A DNA stretch of 64,000 nt. Origin: Clostridium chrysemydis (GTDB lineage Bacteria; Bacillota; Clostridia; Clostridiales; Clostridiaceae). The stretch spans positions 29,013 to 93,012 of the forward strand of contig NZ_JADEKP010000007.1 in the NCBI RefSeq assembly GCF_015234215.1, written 5' to 3'. Position numbers and translations under genes: made by a program. Positions 54,430 to 63,485 of this stretch are shown one piece after another (positions within the stretch are counted from its first letter, which is position 1; the number at the start of each line of letters is the position of its first letter). The notes beneath the pieces were generated by a model that did not search any database, was not told the origin of the DNA, and saw only the letters and a program-made list of their open reading frames with translations.

Positions 54430-55727
54430 AACTGAAATTTAAATTAAGATATAACATAATTATAGGAGTTATTTTAGGATTTTTTTTAGCTCAATTAGTA
54501 ATATCAGAAGGGTATGCATTACTGGTATTAAACGAGCAACAAAATGGAATTACTAAAGCACCATCAATTTTAGGAGAAGAAATATTTTTTAAGGTATTAG
54601 CTATAATAGTATTTCTTTTAACTGTTATAATATTTTGTACTAAAAAATTTAGGAATATAAACCTAAATAAATTAAGTATCTATATAATATTAGCAGTTGT
54701 AGTTTCAATTTTTTGCGCAGTAGAATTTATAATGTTAATGGGGATAATAGTTTTTAAGCTATACCCTGGGTTTTATGATATTCTCGCAACAAATTATTTT
54801 GTATCGATAAATGCATTTTACATAATGTGGGTAGGAATAGTAGGAATGTTTCTACTAACATTTATGCTCCTTATTAATAGAAAAGTTAAATATATAAAAT
54901 ATATGACAAAAGGAGTTAAAGAAATTAAGGATGAGGGTTTTGGAAAGACACTTGAAGTAAAAGGAAAAGATGAGTTAGGTGAGCTTTGCCAAAGTATAAA
55001 TGATATGTCTATAGAACTTAGAAAAAAGATAGATAAAGAAAAAGAGATAGAAAACACGAAAAACGAACTTATAACTAACATATCACATGATTTAAAAACA
55101 CCACTTACAGCACTAGTTGGATACTTAGAACTACTTGATAGTTCTGATTTAGATGAAGAAACTAAAAATAAATATACTAAAACAGCGTACAATAAAAGCT
55201 TAAGGCTTAAAGAATTAGTAAATGAGCTTTTTGAATACACTAAGCTAACAAGTAGCGATATAGTTATAAACAGAGAGAGATTTAATATATCAAATATAAT
55301 AAATCAGATAGTAGGAGAGAGTATACTTTCCTTTTCCGAGCGTAATATGGAAGTTCTTTTAGATAATCCTTATAAAGAATTATACTTAGAAATTGATAGC
55401 AAATTATTTACAAGAGCTATAGAAAATTTAGTTAAAAATGCAGAAAAATATAGCGATTTAAATACAACTTTTATGGTTAAGGTTAAAGAAAGTAATGATT
55501 TTATAAATATATCTTTTGAAAATAAATGCGAAGGTATAAAAGATTCTGATTTAGAAAAAATATTCGATAAGTTTTATAGGTTAGATAAGGCTAGATCTAG
55601 TGAAAACGAAGGATCAGGATTAGGGCTTAATATCTCTAAAAGAATTATTGAATTACACAACGGAAGTTTAAATGTAAAAAAAGAAAATGATTATATAAAA
55701 TTCAATATTTTATTAAAAAAAGCGTAA
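54426..55727 (+). CDS. Sensor histidine kinase
   Basis: A 433-residue membrane kinase with about four transmembrane helices in the first 160 residues and no large extracytoplasmic domain, followed by HAMP-like linker, HisKA (NISHDLKTPLTALVGYLELL, phosphorylated His near residue 225) and HATPase domain: N-box ENLVKNAEKYS, F/G boxes FDKFYRLDKARSSENEGSGLGLNIS. The few-loop topology suits sensing inside the membrane, as in BceS/VanS-like kinases that detect membrane or cell-wall stress. It pairs with the response regulator, and overlaps it by four bases. Confidence 0.92.
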   Translation: MKLKFKLRYNIIIGVILGFFLAQLVISEGYALLVLNEQQNGITKAPSILGEEIFFKVLAIIVFLLTVIIFCTKKFRNINLNKLSIYIILAVVVSIFCAVEFIMLMGIIVFKLYPGFYDILATNYFVSINAFYIMWVGIVGMFLLTFMLLINRKVKYIKYMTKGVKEIKDEGFGKTLEVKGKDELGELCQSINDMSIELRKKIDKEKEIENTKNELITNISHDLKTPLTALVGYLELLDSSDLDEETKNKYTKTAYNKSLRLKELVNELFEYTKLTSSDIVINRERFNISNIINQIVGESILSFSERNMEVLLDNPYKELYLEIDSKLFTRAIENLVKNAEKYSDLNTTFMVKVKESNDFINISFENKCEGIKDSDLEKIFDKFYRLDKARSSENEGSGLGLNISKRIIELHNGSLNVKKENDYIKFNILLKKA

Positions 55728-55748
55728 CTTAAAAGTTATGCTTTTTTT
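55715..55748 (+). terminator. Rho-independent terminator
   Basis: AAAAAAAGCGTAACTT pairs with AAGTTATGCTTTTTTT (G-U included), overlapping the histidine kinase stop codon region. Confidence 0.82.
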
Positions 55749-55841
55749 ATTTATTAAGAAAAATTAAAAGTTTTCCTATTAGATTATTAAAGATATACTT
55801 TTAAAATTATATTAAAGAAAAGGATATAAGGAAGTGGATAG

Positions 55842-55910
55842 ATGATTATTTTTGCTGTATTATCAATAAGCATTATAGCTTATTATTTCTTCAAAAAGAT
55901 TAGGCATTAA
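55842..55910 (+). CDS. Very small membrane peptide, 22 residues
   Basis: ATG at 55842 follows AAGGAAGTGG. The peptide, which starts MIIFAVLSISIIAYYFF and ends KKIRH, is a single hydrophobic helix with a short basic tail, typical of tiny membrane regulators or kinase-associated peptides. It lies between the two-component system and the TVP38 gene. Too short for codon-use evidence, so the ribosome binding site is the main support. Confidence 0.45.
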   Translation: MIIFAVLSISIIAYYFFKKIRH

Positions 55911-55929
55911 TATAAAGGCAGGGTGGATT

Positions 55930-56607
55930 ATGGATAAAATAATTAAAAATAGAAACAAAAGAAAAGCAATTATAATTTTTATAATTAGTATTTTAGTAAT
56001 GATATTATTATATGTTCTCTATAAATACTTAAAAATAACAGATATTAATGAATTTAAAGATTTAATTCTTGCATCAAAGGTAGATGTTAGATTTCTTTAC
56101 CTTGTGATATGTTTTTTACAGCCTATAATTTTACCTTTACCTGAACCTTTGATAATTATGACTGGAAGCCTTATATTTGGGAATTTTAGTAGTGCAATTT
56201 TGGGTTTTTTAGGAACTATATTTGGGATAATAACTATGTTTTTTATATCTAAATTCATAGGAGAGAAAGTAATTAAAAATTTTATTAAGGATAAAAGCTT
56301 AGAAAAATTCAATAGATATATTGAAAAGAATCAAGCGCTTGTAATAGTTTTTTTATTTATAATTCCAATCTTACCAGACGAAGTTATATGTATTGGTTCA
56401 GGGTTTTCAAATATAAAGGTTTATAAATTTATTATATTAGCAATTTTATCAAAATTACTAACAGTATTTATGTTTGCTTACTCTTTAGATAGTATTTTAA
56501 TAAAAGTTTTTTTAGGGACTGTTTTGATTAGTATGCTAATTACAAAATTAATTATTAGTAAAAAATCAAATAGAATAGGACCAGACCCAGATAATATATC
56601 ATTTTAA
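55930..56607 (+). CDS. TVP38/TMEM64 (DedA-like) family membrane protein
   Basis: A 225-residue integral membrane protein of the VTT/TVP38 family. Motifs are IILPLPEPLIIMTGSLIFGNFSSAILGFLGTIFGIITMFFISKFIGEKV (about residues 62-110) with the proline-rich re-entrant region, and RYIEKNQALVIVFLFIIPILPDEVICIGSGFSNIKVYKF. DedA/VTT proteins help maintain membrane lipid asymmetry or undecaprenyl-phosphate recycling; the particular substrate is unknown. GGGTGG precedes the ATG at 55930. Its position after a lipid-methyltransferase and two-component genes suggests a membrane-stress theme. Confidence 0.85.
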   Translation: MDKIIKNRNKRKAIIIFIISILVMILLYVLYKYLKITDINEFKDLILASKVDVRFLYLVICFLQPIILPLPEPLIIMTGSLIFGNFSSAILGFLGTIFGIITMFFISKFIGEKVIKNFIKDKSLEKFNRYIEKNQALVIVFLFIIPILPDEVICIGSGFSNIKVYKFIILAILSKLLTVFMFAYSLDSILIKVFLGTVLISMLITKLIISKKSNRIGPDPDNISF

Positions 56608-56612
56608 TTTAA

Positions 56613-56650
56613 ATAGGCTTCTAAAGTTTAATACTTTAGAAGCCTAAAAT
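56613..56650. terminator. Bidirectional terminator between TVP38 and the PL8 lyase
   Basis: TAGGCTTCTAAAGT (56615-56628) pairs with ACTTTAGAAGCCTA (56633-56646) and works in both directions, ending the + strand TVP38 gene and the - strand lyase. Confidence 0.82.
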
Positions 56651-56651
56651 T

Positions 56652-59600
56652 TTAATTTTTATGAAGTTTAAACTCTGCGATTTTTGTTTGTCCTTTTGAG
56701 TTAGACATATCTACATCGATAATTATTTTAGAATTATTAGTTTGAACTAAAGTCATACCTTTATCTAACTTTATAGGTTCTTTAAATTTTTTGTTTAGTT
56801 CAAGTCTTATAGTGCCATTATTTTTCATAGTTGGATCAGATATTCCGACCTTTAAAACACCGTCTTTTTCTTTATATATAACTGATGCTTTTGAGTTTAC
56901 AGATATCTTATCTATTTTGCCTCCGTTTTCACTCCAAAAGTTTGCAGCTGTAACATCTAAGTTTTTATCTTTAACTGATTGAATATCTTTAGTATTAGAT
57001 AATATTTTTATATCAGGTTTTTTTGAATAATCCTTAGTTTCTTTTTCAGTTGCATTTGGAAGGATAACATATGAGTATCCAGATTCTTTAGGCTTTATTC
57101 CGTGGTCTAAAGTCATAGTTATAAAGGTATTAGAAACTTTAGAATCTGATTGTCCTGTGTTTATATCTTTGTAAGAACCAGTTCTATAATCTCTTAAAAG
57201 GTTTATAGTAGTTTTTTCAGGGAAGTAGTACCCAAAAGAAGTATTTTCTTTTGATCCATTTAGATGAACATAGCTTGCATCTTCTTTAACTATAGAATCA
57301 CCAGAATTTTTTATAGCTTCTTTTCCATCTACAGTAACTTTTTCATCCCCAGTTATAAGCCTTCTATTTTCTATAATTGTTTCTATGTTAGTATCAGTTG
57401 TGCTATTTATATCTGAACCTAATAAAACAATTTCGTTATCAAAGAAAAAGTAAGATTTTTTAGCATTTAAATCCATAGAGCCGTGATCTTTATGATTCTT
57501 TTTATCTAATTGCATTCCAGATACACCAAAATCACCAAGAGAACTTCCACCTACCCAATCAGAGTTTCCACGCTGCTTGTCTCCACCAGAAGAATTCTTA
57601 AGATTAGTTTTATCTACAGTAGTTCCAGGAAGCCTATTTGGATCAACTGTTGGCCAAAAGTTTTTATTAAATTGCTCTAAATCATCATTATATATATAAA
57701 GCATTCCATCTGCTGTATGGTAGCCTTTTAGATTTTCGCCATTCATTCCACCTTCATGCATAAATGTTCTTGTTGAATACATACTTAAAGAAGCTTGGAA
57801 ACCTTTGCTTCTTTGAACTACTCTGTCCATATTTGCGTAGTTCCAATTTCCTAAAAGTTCGCCTCTTAATTTAACCTTAGGGTCATTAACTATATTCTTT
57901 GCTAAAGCCCTAAATTCTAAATCATTAGTAGTTTGAAGTATATCTTTTGAGTCGTTTGAAACTAACCAATATTTAATCATTTCTTTAAGTTCAGTAGCTT
58001 TTTTAGGTGAGGCTTCTGGGATATAATATTTTACTATAGTTTTCATTAAACCTTCACCATTATTTATGTCTTGTCCTGAAGCTCTAGATATACTTCTTCC
58101 GCTTACAGAGTCCATAAGTAAACCTTTATGCATTAGAGGTTCAAAGGATTTTTCAATAATATCATACATCATAGTAGTTTTATCTTCTGGAATGTTATAT
58201 TCACTTCCAGAAAGTAAGCTTGAAACTTTTCCAATTCCACTTAATAAAATAGCACCATAAGTTCCTGTGTATGGAAGAGCGGTATGTTGTATTATAGATC
58301 CATCTTCGTAAAATCCATCTAATTTATCTACATATTTAAGTTCTTGCATCATATCAGGGGCAACTTCATTAAGCTTTTTCTCATCTTTTCCTAAAAGACC
58401 TCTAAGGGCTATAACTAAGCACATATCAGTTCTATTTGCACCAACAGTTTGAGTTACGACTTGTCCAGGAATAGTTGTATTTCCTCTCCATTGGTCTCTA
58501 GCGTTTGGAACATAAAAATCTATAGAGTTAAAAGCCTTAGATAATTCTTCAGGAGAAAGATAATCTAAAAGCATAACTAATATGTCGTTAAGCTTTTGAG
58601 GAGTTCCTATTTGAAAGTCCCACCAATTATTATAATAACTTTTTCCATCATATCTATTTTCAAGTAGCCAGTTAACTCCTGAAATAGTTTCTTTAAGAAG
58701 GGTAGTATTTCCTTCTAAGTTAGATCCTTTTAAAGAAAATGCTCTAGCCATAGTCCAAAGTCTTTCAAAGGACTTTGTTATGTTAGTTGAAGCTGTAGTA
58801 CTTTCAAACTCATCCCAAAGAGAAGTTCTATCTTGAGATTTATTCATAGATTTTAAATACTCGCTAGCTTGGTTTGAAATGCTTTCTACAGCTTCCATAT
58901 CAGATGGATTATTTTTATCTAAAAGGTTGTTAGGTACAAGTGAATCGTAATATCTATTTACTAATTTATCAAATTTATCTTCCTTATAATCTTTAATAGT
59001 AAGGTTAAATTTACCTACAACCTCTCCACTACTATTTTTAGCATAAACAATAGATTTTCCAGGCTTAATTCCTTTTATTATTTCATCTTTATATTCTAAT
59101 ATACTAGGATTACTAAAGTCGAAGTAGTAAGATTCATTTGAATCTTTTGGTGAAATTTTAGGATTTATAATAAGGTTTTTACCTAAATCTATAGAGTAAT
59201 CTTTTTTATCAAAATCTATCTTATCTATAGGAAGAAAATCAAAAACTTTAATGCTGCAATTTGTTTTTATTTCTGGATAATCCTTAAGAGATGCAGTTAT
59301 TATAGCTTCTCCTTCTTTTAAAGATGTAAACTCACCCGAATTATTAATAGATACTATATCTGGATTATTTGAAGTGAATACAACATCTTTAGAAGTTGAA
59401 TCTTTTGGCTCTATAGAATAATTTAATAAACCTTTAGAACCTGTAGAAGAATTAATTTCACTCTTATCTAAAGAAATTGAAGTAGGTTTGATTTCGTCCT
59501 TTTTTAAAGATACGTTATCAATAAAAACATTTCCAAAGGCACCAAGTTTAGTATAAGTATCAAAAGCAAAAACAAATTTAAGTGAAGTAGTATCAGGATT

Positions 59601-60176
59601 TAATGTTATTTCTTTTGAATAAGTTTTATAATTATTAGTTCCTTTTAATTTAGTAATAGAATGTCTAGTTAAAACAGTATCTCCTTTAAGTTCTTCTACT
59701 CTAAATTCAAAAGGGGTATTGGATTGATTAGTGCTATCAATACTTAAATTTTCTGTTTTTAAATCTGCAGATACGGTATACTTACGTCCACCACTAACAG
59801 GTACGCTTTGAAGTAAGAAACCACTTGCTTTATCTAAAGAAATTTTTACAGCGTTAGAGTTTGAAGTCACATCATCTTTTATAACTTCGCCTAAAGGATT
59901 ATTTGGAGCTGAAGTGTGATGTCTTAGATCCCATTTTTGTGGCTTAATAGAATCTTTCCAAAAATCTTTAAAAGCATCTGTTATAACATGCGTATTTTCA
60001 AAATCACCGTTAATATCTATATAATCGTTTACAGAAATTATATGCGGCGATTCAGTAGATGTTTTATTTTTAGACTCTATAGCGTTAGTTGAGCTAGGGA
60101 AAGCTGTAATTATAGTGTTCGCTATCATTATAGCTAAGATTGTTTTTGATAGGCATTTTCCTTTGTATTTGTCCAT
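56652..60176 (-). CDS. Secreted polysaccharide lyase family 8 (hyaluronate/chondroitin-type)
   Basis: An 1174-residue secreted enzyme. Signal peptide about residues 1-32 (AIMIANTIITAFPSSTNA). Then a carbohydrate-binding-like beta domain (about 50-225), two bacterial Ig-like (Big_2) domains (about 229-312 and 315-395), an alpha/alpha toroid and the beta-sandwich lyase domains. The PL8 catalytic residues are intact: Asn581 (GANRTDM), His631 and Tyr640 (DGSIIQHTALPYTGTYG) and Arg694 (GRSISR). The spacings (50, 9 and 54 residues) equal those of pneumococcal hyaluronate lyase. NWWDFQIGTP is the aromatic patch. It degrades hyaluronan or related glycosaminoglycans by elimination; the exact substrate is not determined. 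No cell-wall anchor, so released. Confidence 0.9.
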   Translation of the reverse strand: MDKYKGKCLSKTILAIMIANTIITAFPSSTNAIESKNKTSTESPHIISVNDYIDINGDFENTHVITDAFKDFWKDSIKPQKWDLRHHTSAPNNPLGEVIKDDVTSNSNAVKISLDKASGFLLQSVPVSGGRKYTVSADLKTENLSIDSTNQSNTPFEFRVEELKGDTVLTRHSITKLKGTNNYKTYSKEITLNPDTTSLKFVFAFDTYTKLGAFGNVFIDNVSLKKDEIKPTSISLDKSEINSSTGSKGLLNYSIEPKDSTSKDVVFTSNNPDIVSINNSGEFTSLKEGEAIITASLKDYPEIKTNCSIKVFDFLPIDKIDFDKKDYSIDLGKNLIINPKISPKDSNESYYFDFSNPSILEYKDEIIKGIKPGKSIVYAKNSSGEVVGKFNLTIKDYKEDKFDKLVNRYYDSLVPNNLLDKNNPSDMEAVESISNQASEYLKSMNKSQDRTSLWDEFESTTASTNITKSFERLWTMARAFSLKGSNLEGNTTLLKETISGVNWLLENRYDGKSYYNNWWDFQIGTPQKLNDILVMLLDYLSPEELSKAFNSIDFYVPNARDQWRGNTTIPGQVVTQTVGANRTDMCLVIALRGLLGKDEKKLNEVAPDMMQELKYVDKLDGFYEDGSIIQHTALPYTGTYGAILLSGIGKVSSLLSGSEYNIPEDKTTMMYDIIEKSFEPLMHKGLLMDSVSGRSISRASGQDINNGEGLMKTIVKYYIPEASPKKATELKEMIKYWLVSNDSKDILQTTNDLEFRALAKNIVNDPKVKLRGELLGNWNYANMDRVVQRSKGFQASLSMYSTRTFMHEGGMNGENLKGYHTADGMLYIYNDDLEQFNKNFWPTVDPNRLPGTTVDKTNLKNSSGGDKQRGNSDWVGGSSLGDFGVSGMQLDKKNHKDHGSMDLNAKKSYFFFDNEIVLLGSDINSTTDTNIETIIENRRLITGDEKVTVDGKEAIKNSGDSIVKEDASYVHLNGSKENTSFGYYFPEKTTINLLRDYRTGSYKDINTGQSDSKVSNTFITMTLDHGIKPKESGYSYVILPNATEKETKDYSKKPDIKILSNTKDIQSVKDKNLDVTAANFWSENGGKIDKISVNSKASVIYKEKDGVLKVGISDPTMKNNGTIRLELNKKFKEPIKLDKGMTLVQTNNSKIIIDVDMSNSKGQTKIAEFKLHKN

Positions 60177-60496
60177 TATAAATTCACTCCTTAAATTTAA
60201 TAAATTAGTAATTTAAAATATTAAAAGCAAGAAATATACCAAATGAAGTGTAGCCATACTAATTGGGAAATTAATAATAACTGTCATATAACAGAATAGA
60301 ATTAAATCACAATAAAAAGAAAATTTATAAGACACTATGAAATTATAAAATATTAAAATATGTACTAAATTTTAGAATTGTAAAAATTGTAAGATAAATT
60401 TTATAAAATTAATAAATTTGGTGTAAATAGGTTAATTTACAATATAAAGAGGTATATAATATTAAGTGGATAGATTGTTACAAAGGTGGGAAAGTT
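60177..60496. other. Divergent intergenic region upstream of the lyase
   Basis: About 320 AT-rich bases between divergent genes. A small palindrome CTGT-N6-ACAG lies near 60285-60298. No ORF or RNA structure that I can support. Promoters for both directions must lie here, but I do not see a convincing consensus pair. Confidence 0.4.
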
Positions 60497-60910
60497 ATGT
60501 TAACGTTTAATTTTTATATGGGAGGGTACTTTGGTAGATCCCATTTTATTTACCTTGATGGTAAAGCAGATGATAAAAAATTGAAATATGGAAGAACAGA
60601 AGGTGGTATAAGAATTGATTTATCAAGAGACTACATGAATTATGATGATGACCCTAAGGTCTATTATAAGGAAGTAGAAATTGATGAGGAAGTTTTTAAT
60701 GATTTTGTTGAAGAAATCTACTTAATAAACATCGATTCATGGGATACTGATGCAAGAGATAGAAGTGGCTGTGATGGAACAAGATGGTACGTTTCTATTA
60801 AGCCTAAGGATGGTGGATTTATTGAGAAGACAGGAAACAATAAATATCCTATAAATTGGAGAAAATTAATGACATTATTAAACGAATATACTTGTGAAAG
60901 AATAGGATAA
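60497..60910 (+). CDS. Hypothetical protein, 137 residues
   Basis: Not recognised. A soluble, acidic protein with aromatic and Gly-rich start (FNFYMGGYFGRSHFIYLDG), a DRSGCDGTRWYVSIKPKDGGF core and an Asp cluster (NYDDDPK). No signal peptide. The ATG at 60497 follows GGTGGG with moderate spacing. Probably a globular stand-alone protein, ending at a strong terminator. No functional evidence. Confidence 0.55.
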   Translation: MLTFNFYMGGYFGRSHFIYLDGKADDKKLKYGRTEGGIRIDLSRDYMNYDDDPKVYYKEVEIDEEVFNDFVEEIYLINIDSWDTDARDRSGCDGTRWYVSIKPKDGGFIEKTGNNKYPINWRKLMTLLNEYTCERIG

Positions 60911-60911
60911 G

Positions 60912-60953
60912 AAAAAGGGATTTTCTCTAAGTTTAGAGAAAGTCCCTTTTAAC
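60912..60953 (+). terminator. Rho-independent terminator
   Basis: AAAAAGGGATTTTCTCTAA pairs with TTTAGAGAAAGTCCCTTTT (about 60912-60950), a long stem followed by T-rich DNA. Confidence 0.8.
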
Positions 60954-61036
60954 TTTTATTCATAATTATATGACAGCTTTTTAAATAAGGATGTGATATA
61001 ATAAACATAGAAAAGGTTTACAGAGGAGGAGATTTT

Positions 61037-61462
61037 ATGAAGAAATTTCTTTTGTTTTTAATTGGAATAAGTATGTTTTTATTAGTTGGATGTACTGAGA
61101 GAAATGTGAAACCTACAAGTCAAGATTTTAATACTGCAAAGGAGTATTTAGAAACTAAAGGATACAACATAGTTGAAAGTTCTAATAAAGTCTATGAATA
61201 CACCTTAACTAAAGAAAAACTAAAAAGTATGCATGAATTTATGGTTTGGAATGTGCAAAGAGAAAAGGCAGAGGAATATTTAAATAAAGATATTTCGTTA
61301 TATGTTTTTGTTGTTGATAATCACATTTTAAGAAGTGATTTTAAAGTAAATACTAAGGTTTGTGTTATGATTTGTGAAGGTAAAGTTATAGGCGGATATT
61401 CTTTCCCAGATAATAATTCATACAGTAAAATCTATTCTTTAGACGGAAGTATAAAAGAATAA
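61037..61462 (+). CDS. Hypothetical lipoprotein, 141 residues
   Basis: Signal peptide and lipobox LLVGC (Cys19) mark a membrane-anchored lipoprotein. The mature part is mixed alpha/beta, with YLETKGYNIVESSNKVYEYTLTKEKLKS and SLYVFVVDNHILRSDFKVNTKVCVMICEGKVIGGYSFPD. Similar small lipoproteins are common and unnamed in clostridia. AGGAGGAG precedes the ATG at 61037. Function unknown. Confidence 0.7.
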   Translation: MKKFLLFLIGISMFLLVGCTERNVKPTSQDFNTAKEYLETKGYNIVESSNKVYEYTLTKEKLKSMHEFMVWNVQREKAEEYLNKDISLYVFVVDNHILRSDFKVNTKVCVMICEGKVIGGYSFPDNNSYSKIYSLDGSIKE

Positions 61463-61570
61463 ATTACAATTGTAAAAGTTTCAAAAAGTATTTTTGAAGT
61501 TTGGTACTATAAATATTTAAAGTGATAAAATTAAATTAATAATTAGATTTTTAAAAGGAAGTGTATCTAA

Positions 61571-62053
61571 ATGAAATATTGGCAAATATCAGCAGGGGAT
61601 GGAAGTGTAGATCTATCAGATATTTTTATAAAGCTTAATGTAGCTTTACAAGGCCCAGGAGATTACGGCGATTATTTCGATAATAGAATATTATATAAAG
61701 ACCTAGGAACTAGTGGCAAAGTAGTAAAAACTTTTGCAGAAGACGTAAAAATAGGTGATAGATTAATTTTAAAAAGGAAGAAATTAAATACAGAAGACAC
61801 ATCAGAAATAGTTGCAGTAGGAGAGGTTTTAGGACCTTATAGATATGAACCTGTATTTTCAGATGTTGAACTTGAAGGGTTAGGTCTTCAGCATTGTAGA
61901 AGAGTTAAATGGTATGTACCTAAGGAAGAAATTCTTGCAGTAGGGCCTGGTGCTTTAGAAAAAATTGAAAAATTAGAAGAGGACAACCCTATGATAAAAA
62001 AAGGCGAAGAAATACTTCTAAAGTACCATGAAGATAATAAAGAAATAGAATAA
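61571..62053 (+). CDS. EVE-like domain protein, 160 residues
   Basis: The sequence starts KYWQISAGDGSVDLSDIFI, has a middle part with a FAEDVKIGDRLILKRKK block and an AVGEVLGPYRYEPVF block, and a C-terminal RRVKWYVPKEEIL strand. This order matches EVE-like (PUA-like fold) domains, which bind modified bases or RNA and are found in modification-dependent restriction and some tRNA-modification contexts. No nuclease domain is fused. The ATG at 61571 follows AAAGGAAG. The match is by pattern; the ligand is not known. Confidence 0.6.
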   Translation: MKYWQISAGDGSVDLSDIFIKLNVALQGPGDYGDYFDNRILYKDLGTSGKVVKTFAEDVKIGDRLILKRKKLNTEDTSEIVAVGEVLGPYRYEPVFSDVELEGLGLQHCRRVKWYVPKEEILAVGPGALEKIEKLEEDNPMIKKGEEILLKYHEDNKEIE

Positions 62054-62077
62054 AAAAATAAGTTTTAGGATATATTA

Positions 62078-62108
62078 AAGATGATACAAAACAGTATCAT
62101 CTTTTTTT
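62078..62108 (+). terminator. Rho-independent terminator
   Basis: AAAGATGATAC pairs with GTATCATCTTT, followed by Ts, right after the EVE-like gene. Confidence 0.82.
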
Positions 62109-62198
62109 ATTAGGTTATAATTTTTTAATTAATCACAACGATTTAATATTAGGATTAGTTAAAAAATTATTATATAAATTATAAAATATTCAATTTCC

Positions 62199-62227
62199 TT
62201 GACAGAAGAAATATACTGTGATATGAA
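62199..62227 (+). promoter_or_regulatory. Promoter-like pair with a long leader
   Basis: TTGACA (62199-62204) and TATGAA (62222-62227) with 17-bp spacing. If used, the leader of the Cys-rich gene would be about 145 nt. A second TATAAT lies near 62320. The rest of this gap is AT-rich and empty. Confidence 0.4.
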
Positions 62228-62377
62228 TAAATAGTTAAAAATTTAAGTATCTACATAACTATTTTGAATAAATATTCAAAATCTATACAAAAACATATAT
62301 ACAATATTTGGAATATACTGTATAATAAAAATCAATTACTTAAAAATAAAAATATATTAAAAGAAGGGGGCATTGAA

Positions 62378-62596
62378 ATGTTTCAAATGAATTCTAATTG
62401 TGATAAGAGAGTTGAAAATTTTGCATGTGGAGGTCAGGACGTAAGAGAAAGATCATGGTGCTATACTAGCGAATGCTGTTCTAAATCTATATACTGCAGA
62501 GAAGATATGAGAAATGTTAGAGAAGTAATTAGCGGAGGCGCTAATTATAGAATCATTGCCCAAGGCAAAGATACAAATTCAGGTTATGTGAGATAG
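62378..62596 (+). CDS. Small Cys-rich protein, 72 residues
   Basis: ATG at 62378 follows AGAAGGGGG and is preferred over the longer in-frame reading from 62264, which has no ribosome binding site. The protein has six Cys at residues 8, 17, 28, 33, 34 and 40 in a spacing that could bind a metal cluster, and a basic Arg-rich centre. No signal peptide or known family. It ends at a clear terminator. Function unknown. Confidence 0.6.
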   Translation: MFQMNSNCDKRVENFACGGQDVRERSWCYTSECCSKSIYCREDMRNVREVISGGANYRIIAQGKDTNSGYVR

Positions 62597-62604
62597 GAAC
62601 TAAT

Positions 62605-62637
62605 AAGGTAGCTTTAAATTTGAAGCTATCTTTTTTT
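62605..62637 (+). terminator. Rho-independent terminator
   Basis: GGTAGCTT (62608-62615) pairs with GAAGCTATC (62622-62630, with wobble pairing), followed by seven Ts. Confidence 0.78.
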
Positions 62638-62773
62638 ATGTATAGAAAATATAAAATTTTAGTTATAATAAATTTGAAATAGGATTTTTCAAATAAAAAA
62701 GAGAGGATAAATGTAATTATTTAATCGGTAATTGTTTTAAAGCGAAATAACTAGAAGTTTTATTTAGAAAGGG

Positions 62774-63193
62774 ATGATTAACATAATAAATAAACTAAAA
62801 AATATATTAAAACCCATTATAGGCTATGCATTTATATCTATAATTTTAATAGCGGTTATTTCTGTTATTGCTATAGTGGGAGGCGGAATAATGAGGATAT
62901 TTGGCTTCGAGTATACTTCTATAAAAAGTATTATTATATTTTTTATTATAGTAGCCATAGCAGGATTTCCAATAGAAATTCTATCAATAGTAATTCCTAA
63001 AGCACTATTAGCACTAGATAAGATTACTATTAAATGGGCAAAGATGTTATTCATTTTATTAGACACACTGTCAACAATGTTTACAATGTCTTTAATTGAT
63101 TATTTTATGGGAAGTGTATCTGCATCAGATTTATCTATATTGGTAATATCGTTTATGATAGCACTTTTATCAATAAAAGATTTTAATGAGTAA
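62774..63193 (+). CDS. YrvL family membrane protein
   Basis: A 139-residue protein with four predicted membrane helices. The pattern GGGIMRIFGFEYTS-, FPIEILSIVIPKALLALDKITIKWAKMLFILLDT, and IDYFMGSVSASDLSILVISFMIALL fits the YrvL regulatory protein family; B. subtilis YrvL restrains the SigO-RsoA system. The ATG at 62774 lies only a few bases after the GAAAGGG purine run, so the exact start is uncertain. No sigma-factor gene is nearby. Confidence 0.65.
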   Translation: MINIINKLKNILKPIIGYAFISIILIAVISVIAIVGGGIMRIFGFEYTSIKSIIIFFIIVAIAGFPIEILSIVIPKALLALDKITIKWAKMLFILLDTLSTMFTMSLIDYFMGSVSASDLSILVISFMIALLSIKDFNE

Positions 63194-63227
63194 GTATACT
63201 TTATAGATTGGGTTTAATTAAGAAATA

Positions 63228-63450
63228 AAGGGACAAACTACTTATCTATTTTAAAAAACTAATAGGATATAAGTAATAAAAAAATTAAAAATAAAAAAAA
63301 CTACACCATTGTTACGAAATATTATTGGTACAAGGGATTTTCGCTATATTGCTATAAATTTTTGATATTTTGGACAAGTAAAAATTATTTAGACAAACTA
63401 TAAAAATTTTGTTGTAGTAGACAAGTAGAATTCAGAGGGACAAGCTATTA
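63228..63450. repeat. Cluster of GACAA motifs next to a transposase fragment
   Basis: Related motifs GGGACAAACTA, TGGACAAGTA, TAGACAAACTA, TAGACAAGTAG and GGGACAAGCTA occur at about 63230, 63371, 63390, 63417 and 63438. The reading GACAARYWA is repeated five times in 220 bases. The block lies directly beyond the 3' end of the IS1595-like ORF and may be the element's end or transposase-binding region. I see no clear terminal inverted repeat or target duplication, as the other end is outside the window. Confidence 0.45.
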
Positions 63451-63485
63451 AAATAGATCTATATTAGGAGTTATTTTAAGGAAAA

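Noticed and set aside
62264-62377. N-terminal extension of the Cys-rich gene
   Set aside because: The first 38 codons are Asn/Lys/Tyr-rich with no ribosome binding site; AGAAGGGGG precedes the ATG at 62378 instead.
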